Positions 59,377 to 64,000 of a DNA stretch of 64,000 bases are shown here, one piece after another (position 1 is the stretch's first letter; the number at the start of each line of letters is the position of its first letter). Source of the DNA: Annona cherimola (Eukaryota; Streptophyta; Magnoliopsida; Magnoliales; Annonaceae); contig CM059972.1 in assembly GCA_030490835.1 (NCBI GenBank), positions 53,983,563-54,047,562 of the forward strand, in the 5' to 3' direction. The translations under genes and the position numbers were made by a program. The notes under the pieces are model-generated. The model was not told where the DNA came from and searched no databases. It worked only from the letters and a program-made list of their open reading frames with translations.

Positions 59377-60176
59377 ATGTTAACGACTATTTTATGAAAG
59401 TCATGTGCACAAAGTACTAGGTCCACCTGAAAGGTATAAGCAGACCGATTGTCTCCCATTGGTTTGGCCAAGTCGCTAAGATGGGCCCAAGGCCGACGGC
59501 GCCCTCTCTAAAATGGGAGATGACAAGGACGGATGGTCGCCTAGCTAGCTTCCATCCTATGAAGGACATGATCATGGTTTTATATTGCATTATCCATGTC
59601 GTGCCCGTGATGGGTATAGGAATTTTGTTTTCAAGATATACCTTTCACAAGGTATAAATTGCTTTCCAAGATATTTTAAATGAAAAACTGTTGCCTAAAA
59701 TGATTTGCCTGTGAAATATAAATAGCTTGCTTATTGAGTTTCGACTCACGTTTTTATTTTCCAAACCCAAAGACAGGTGAAAGAAAGGACATCGCAAAGG
59801 AGCAAGTGCAAGATTGATAAAGCGATGAAAAAACATTAGCACTTTTATGTTATGAAAACTTGTGTAGAATGGATGTAAATTATTTTGATGTTGATGTTGA
59901 TGACAATGGTTAATACATGTAGTGACATCTAATTTAGGTGAATTTTGAAATGTCTCTTGAATATCATGCTTTACTATGTAATGAATGGTTGGAAATGACC
60001 TAGTTATGCTTGAGATGAAATTATGAAGAATTAAATTCCTATGAGAATATATTTAATTGGATAAATATTCGTTAAAACCCGCCGTGTGACAGAGTAACAA
60101 TCCTGATCATGTTTACCAATCAATAACGATCCCGAGATAAGGCTCAGGATGTGACGCTCAATTTTGGGGCGCCACA

Positions 60177-61158
60177 GTACCTGACACCACATCTATAGTC
60201 ATATCCATTTCCCGTTGTGGAGGCAATGTGGTTAACTCTTTTGGAAATACATCAGGAAATTACCTAACCACCTGTGCCTGATTAGTTTCTACCTCCGTGC
60301 CTTTCTCTACATTCACCGACACCAGATATGCTTCACATTTTTATCGGATCATCCTGACGGCTTTCATAGATGATATCAATATATTTGAACTGTCAGGTTG
60401 CTTTAACTTTCCAATGGCAATCTCCTTTCTTGGAGTTGCTTCAAATTATACTTTCTTATTCTTACAGTCTATGGTCGCTCCCCATTGGCTTAGCCAATCC
60501 ATACCTAATATCACATCGAATTCAGTCATTGGCAATAGGATCAAATCGGCTTCTAGAATCAATGATCCTATCCTAATTGGGCAGGCTTTGCATACTTGAC
60601 TAGTACTTGCTAACCTATAGACAGGAGATTTTACATGAATGATCTAGTTAGTCTCTTCTACCGGTAGTGCATGGGTGGTCACATATTGGCATGCTATAAA
60701 TGAATAGCTAGCACCAGAATCAAACAAAGCTACTGCCAAATTCCCTAGAATATAAACTGTACCTGTGACCACCTTTTCCTCTTGTTCTTGAGATTCTGCC
60801 CGGGTCAAGGCATGCACGTGTACCGGGTTCGTAGAAGTTCCCTGCTTACTTGTTGCTCTAGGTATTCTAAGTTGAGCAGGTCTTCCACGTCCTTGCGATG
60901 TCTGCGCCTTGTTTGGGCAATTCGGGGCTATGTGACCCACTTGCTCACAGATATAACATTTGACAACCTTTGCTTCCCCCGTCCTGCACTCCTTGGCGAT
61001 AAGACCCGTTTGGCCACATTTATAACACCTGTTCGAGCCCTTTAAACATTCACTGGTATGTCGCTTTTGACACTTCCTACATAGTGGCGAGCTTTTCTTC
61101 TTTGGGATTCCTTTTCCCTTCCTTATATTTTATTTTCTACCTTTTTCCTTCTCGATTT
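60177..61158 (-). pseudogene. gag-pol: G4 gag zinc knuckles, protease and pol start
   Basis: Three zinc-knuckle-like motifs (about 61100-60900): CRKCQKRHTSEC, CYKCGQTGLIAKEC (His replaced by Leu) and CYICEQVGHIAPNC (intact CCHC). Then an aspartic protease with LFDSGASYSFI (about 60730) and, further on, FDVILGMDWLSQWGA. The region ends with FPDVFPKELTTLPPQRE before the G3 insertion. Stops lie at 60644 (after VEETN) and in later stretches, plus others just upstream of the knuckles. Confidence 0.92.
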
Positions 61159-62157
61159 TCATTTTCTTGGTTCCCGTGCTAACATTCTTGAGCCCAATCT
61201 CAGTTCTTGGGTTCTTAAAGCCTCAATTTCAAAAGTCCTTGCTCTTTTGAGGCTTGAATCATAATCCTTAATCAACAGAGGTGCAAGACTTTCCCGGAGA
61301 TATGGCCTCAATCCTTGTTGAAATCTCTGTGCCTTATTTCCTGGCACATTTGCGATCCAAGGCACATATCTGACCAGAGCGTTAAATTTTGTAACATAAT
61401 CGGTGACCGTCATCCTCCCTTGATAAAGTTTTTCAAACTCTATCACCTTTTGACTCTGCAATCCAACAGGGAGGTATTCTTTGTTAAACTCTTCAACAAA
61501 AGTTTGCCAAGACACATCTTCCGGTCGTGGCATTGATATCAACATTGTCTCCCACCATTCATGTGCATCTTTTACTAATAGATGAGTAGCACACAGTACC
61601 TTTTGACGGTCATTGCACGGAGATATCCTAAATAATTTCTTGATCTCCGTCATCCATTGTTCTACTCGTACCGGGTCAGGTTCTCCGAAAAACTTTGGGG
61701 GTCGTTGCGCTAGAAATGCATTAATGGCTCTTCTATCAGCTTCCATTAGCTGATTTTCGTCCCTTAGTGGTGTTGGTGTGGAAATGGGGTCCGCCATTGG
61801 AACAGATTTTTCCCTTTCTATACCGCCCAACTGAACTTGTTGGGTCCTTTCCCATAGTCCTTGAATAATGTTGGCAGTTTGTGCTGCCCAGTCTCTAGTG
61901 GCTTGCTGCATCACTTCCTTCACTGCTGCAGCCACTCTTTCCTCTATGAGTCTAGATTGCCTTGACTCAGTTTCTTATTTCATATCTCTTTAAGGACTTT
62001 CATTATTTCTTCTTTGTTGATTTCTTTGATTAGGTCCTTGTGTCACTGGCCTTCCTCTCTTAGGCCGAATAGACTCGCTAACTTCATGTTGGCTTGGAAC
62101 CTCTGTCGCTGTCTCTTTTCCTTTATTTCTCCTTAATCCTGCCCTTGTCTCCACCAT
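61159..62157 (-). pseudogene. gag: G4 gag (capsid)
   Basis: Likely start ATG 62157-62155 (MVETRAGLRRNKGKE). After two in-frame TAA codons (about 61992 and 61977) it is open from 61935 to 61159, 258 codons. RPPKFFGEPDPVRVEQWM, DAHEWWETM, FVEEFNKEYLPVGLQSQK and GRMTVTDYVTKFNALVRY are the retrotransposon-gag pattern of plant Ty3/gypsy chromoviruses. It assembles the particle that packages element RNA. Confidence 0.93.
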
Positions 62158-62517
62158 TGTGCTAATCTCGGTATATAACAGCACGTATTTTTCATTTATA
62201 ATTAATGTTAGATCATTGCATATGCATTTCATTATCACATGGGCACAATCAATTTGTTCAATCACAATCATATCACATCATTCAAGCTCATTCATCCATA
62301 TATTTGAACTCTTAAGTTTAGTTATATCAACATATTCATTCATAACCATCACATTCACATCATTCCATCCATAGTCAGTACATATAAGAATATAGCACAC
62401 TTATGTACACATAGCACAGCAGACACATCCTGCTTTATATACATATCAGTCTACCATAAAAACCATATTGTCATCAAACCATAATTATACATACACGACT
62501 TAAAAAAACAAGAAAGT
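62158..62517 (-). other. Spacer between the extra ORF and gag in G4
   Basis: 360 bp, AT-rich with CATTCAT-type low-complexity stretches. Frames here run into gag from upstream without an ATG of their own that I would favour. No gene. Confidence 0.6.
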
Positions 62518-63321
62518 TCATCGTTTGCCTGGGCCTCTCCTTAGATATTGTCTACGACTACGCGGAACTTGTGAGGGTGCCTTGGTGATTGTGCTAGTGT
62601 CAGACCACCCACGGACCTCATCCTCTCCACTATCGTCGTCATCATCATTGTCCTCTTCCTCTTCTTTCTCACTTACAAACTCTACTATCTCCTCCTCTAC
62701 TTCTTCTTCTATCTCCTCTTCTGTTTCCTCTTCTTCCTCAACAGGTTCGAGGAACTCCATGGGATCATCATCATCATTAATTTTCGCAAGTCGGACAATT
62801 TCACCTGTATTTTCCATTATATAAAGCATGACCTCATCGGGTCGAGGAGCTGCAGGTACTTCAATGACTCCTTCAGCACGACACTTTTCAATATAGATGG
62901 CCATTTCTTTTTCTCGTTGGTTGAGTCTATCCCAACTTGCCCCATAACAAAACTGGTCATAACCATCAACAAACCTATACCACAGGCCTACGTCGGGTGG
63001 TGTGGGTGCCGGAGTCTTTTTCCAAAATTCATGAAGGTCTTGTGGATCCACTCTATCGGTAGGAACACGGGGAGACCGTGGGACACCAAGATACGTTCCT
63101 AGGAGGACTCGTGCCCTAGACTCATAACTGGAGGGCTCTCCTAGACCTTTCCTGTGCTGACCAGGGGGGACTACTGGGAACTGTGCAGTGTTTCGTTGCG
63201 ATCCCCAACACCTATTCATATTCTCCTCCCTTCTTTGTCTCCTTTCCTCCTCCTCTCTCTCCCTTTGCAGTTCTTCTGCACTCATCATTATTTTTCCCCT
63301 ATCCGCCATCTGTACAAACAT
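62518..63321 (-). CDS. Extra ORF ahead of gag in G4 (267 aa, unknown function)
   Basis: Uninterrupted frame starting at 63321 (MFVQMADRGK) or at the second Met (63309), ending at 62518, in sense with gag and about 165 bp downstream of the primer site. The N-terminus is a charged Glu/Arg helix (about residues 15-35, REREEEERRQRREEN). The middle is Pro/aromatic-rich, with HEFWKKTPAPTPPDVGLWYR and GYDQFCYGASWDRLNQ. Residues about 195-245 are almost all Glu/Asp, and the tail is basic. No signal peptide, membrane segment or zinc motif. I do not recognise it. Tekay/Del-type elements normally have gag first; an ORF before gag is known from Ogre/Tat elements, but I see no resemblance to them. Confidence 0.72.
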   Translation of the reverse strand: MFVQMADRGKIMMSAEELQREREEEERRQRREENMNRCWGSQRNTAQFPVVPPGQHRKGLGEPSSYESRARVLLGTYLGVPRSPRVPTDRVDPQDLHEFWKKTPAPTPPDVGLWYRFVDGYDQFCYGASWDRLNQREKEMAIYIEKCRAEGVIEVPAAPRPDEVMLYIMENTGEIVRLAKINDDDDPMEFLEPVEEEEETEEEIEEEVEEEIVEFVSEKEEEEDNDDDDDSGEDEVRGWSDTSTITKAPSQVPRSRRQYLRRGPGKR

Positions 63322-63487
63322 AGCAATTTAATTGCATTGCAAAAAGAATTTGTCATCATATATCATACATTTCATCATGTTATAAACATATTTATTCATC
63401 ATATAATCATGTATAATTCATGCATATCTCATCATATTCCTTCAATTTTCTATACTTAGAATTTTTCACGCCTATTTACCAATCCAC

Positions 63488-63499
63488 GCTCTGATACCA
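63488..63499 (-). promoter_or_regulatory. G4 primer-binding site (tRNA-Met)
   Basis: TGGTATCAGAGC on the minus strand, five bases from the LTR edge at 63505. Confidence 0.92.
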
Positions 63500-63504
63500 A
63501 GCTC

Positions 63505-64000
63505 TGAGGCGCCCCAAAACTGAGCGTCACATCCTGAGCCTTACCTCGGGATCGTTATTGATTGGTAAACATGATCAGGATTGTTGCCCTGTCACACGGC
63601 GAGTTTTAACGGATATTTATCCAATTACGTATACACTCTTAGGAGTTTATTTCCTCATATTTTCATCTCATGTATACTTAGGTCATTTCCAACCAATCAT
63701 CACATAGCAAAGCATGCTGATTAAAAGACATTTCAATTTTCACATAAATCAGATGTCATTGCATGTATTATCATAGTTACCAACATAAAATAACAAAGTA
63801 ATTACATCCATTCAACATAAGTTTTTAATAACATAAAAGTACTAATGTTTTTCCATTGCTTTAATGATCTTCCATTTGCTCATTCTCCATGTCCTTTCTT
63901 TCACCTGTCTTTGGGTTTGGAAAACGAAAACGTGAGTCGAAACTCAATAAGCAAGCTATTTATATTTCACAGGCAAATCATTTCAGGCAACAGTTTTTCA
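63505..64000 (-). repeat. G4 5' LTR, inner end only
   Basis: Starts TGAGGCGCCCC on the plus strand (TGTGG in relatives), then the end block (63540-63600) and the acceptor-like block (63905-63955) in inverted order to G3's LTR. The rest lies beyond the window. Confidence 0.9.

Larger units (their letters stand above)
54521..60176 (+). repeat. G3 3' LTR, 3961 bp plus a nested solo LTR
   Basis: TGTGAAACCC...GGGGCGCCACA. Without the solo Sirevirus LTR (57687-59376) and its TSD it is 3961 bp. TATAAAAG at 55849-55856 and CAAGTAAGT at 56046-56054. The acceptor-like block (59724-59779) and end block (60075-60125) are as in the other gypsy LTRs. It lacks the 50-bp dyad array of G1/G2. The right TSD copy in G4 should be GTACC (60177-60181). 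Confidence 0.93.
60177..64000 (-). mobile_element. G4: Ty3/gypsy chromovirus-type element, cut by G3 and by the window edge
   Basis: On the minus strand: 5' LTR (from 63505 leftwards into the element), primer site, an extra ORF (63321-62518), gag (62157-61159), zinc knuckles, protease and the approach to reverse transcriptase, where G3 interrupts it at 60177. The interrupted segment matches G3's own 34730-34880 closely, so G3 and G4 are one family. It is the outermost, hence oldest, element in the visible stack. Confidence 0.92.

Overview
The window looks like nuclear DNA from a flowering plant, probably a eudicot. It is AT-rich and consists entirely of plant-type LTR retrotransposons inserted into one another, plus one Tourist-like MITE. 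I see no convincing host gene, rRNA, tRNA gene or CRISPR array. Almost every reading frame belongs to a retroelement and nearly all are broken. The exception is an open 267-codon frame at 62518-63321.

Layout, oldest to youngest, from interrupted frames and target-site duplications (TSDs). G4 (minus strand, 60177-64000 and beyond) is a Ty3/gypsy element of chromovirus type. It shows a 5' LTR, a tRNA-Met primer site, an extra frame ahead of gag, gag and protease. G3 (plus strand, same family) is inserted in G4. Its pol is split into 34707-34910, 36216-36827 and 52334-54463 (reverse transcriptase, RNase H, integrase, C-terminal chromodomain), and its 3' LTR is 54521-60176. Four insertions sit in the visible part of G3. 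They are G1 (plus, ends 34706), a solo Ty1/copia LTR (34911-36210, TSD ATGGC), G2 (minus, 36828-52328, TSD CCTCA) and a solo copia LTR in its 3' LTR (57687-59376, TSD ATGTT). G1 and G2 are non-coding elements with giant LTRs of about 5.6-5.9 kb around short internal regions of 1.8 and 2.6 kb. They have gypsy-type primer sites and polypurine tracts.

G1's 5' LTR was hit by two Ty1/copia Sirevirus-like elements on the minus strand. C1 is 1-6512 and runs off the left edge. C2 is 7628-25264 with TSD TGTAG/TGTGG. C2's 3' LTR was then hit by two solo LTRs of another gypsy family (8145-11432, TSD GTTGG; 11554-14698, TSD GGTGC) and a MITE (14951-15256, TSD TTA). G2's 5' LTR carries a further solo Sirevirus LTR (49999-51678, TSD CATTC).

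Functionally, the autonomous types (G3/G4 and C1/C2) would have supplied capsid, protease, integrase and reverse transcriptase. G1 and G2 encode nothing recognisable and look like passengers that borrow G3/G4-type proteins through matching primer sites and polypurine tracts. The most unusual structure is in non-coding LTR DNA. G1/G2 LTRs carry a ~50-bp-periodic array of GGACAT...ATGTCC dyads whose arms co-vary, plus a cluster of GGTCTGT hairpins. The Sirevirus LTRs carry arrays of nested AAGTCGACTT dyads. The gypsy LTRs share a conserved block resembling a 3' splice site. C2 also has an envelope-position third ORF with a plant-transposon-type domain.
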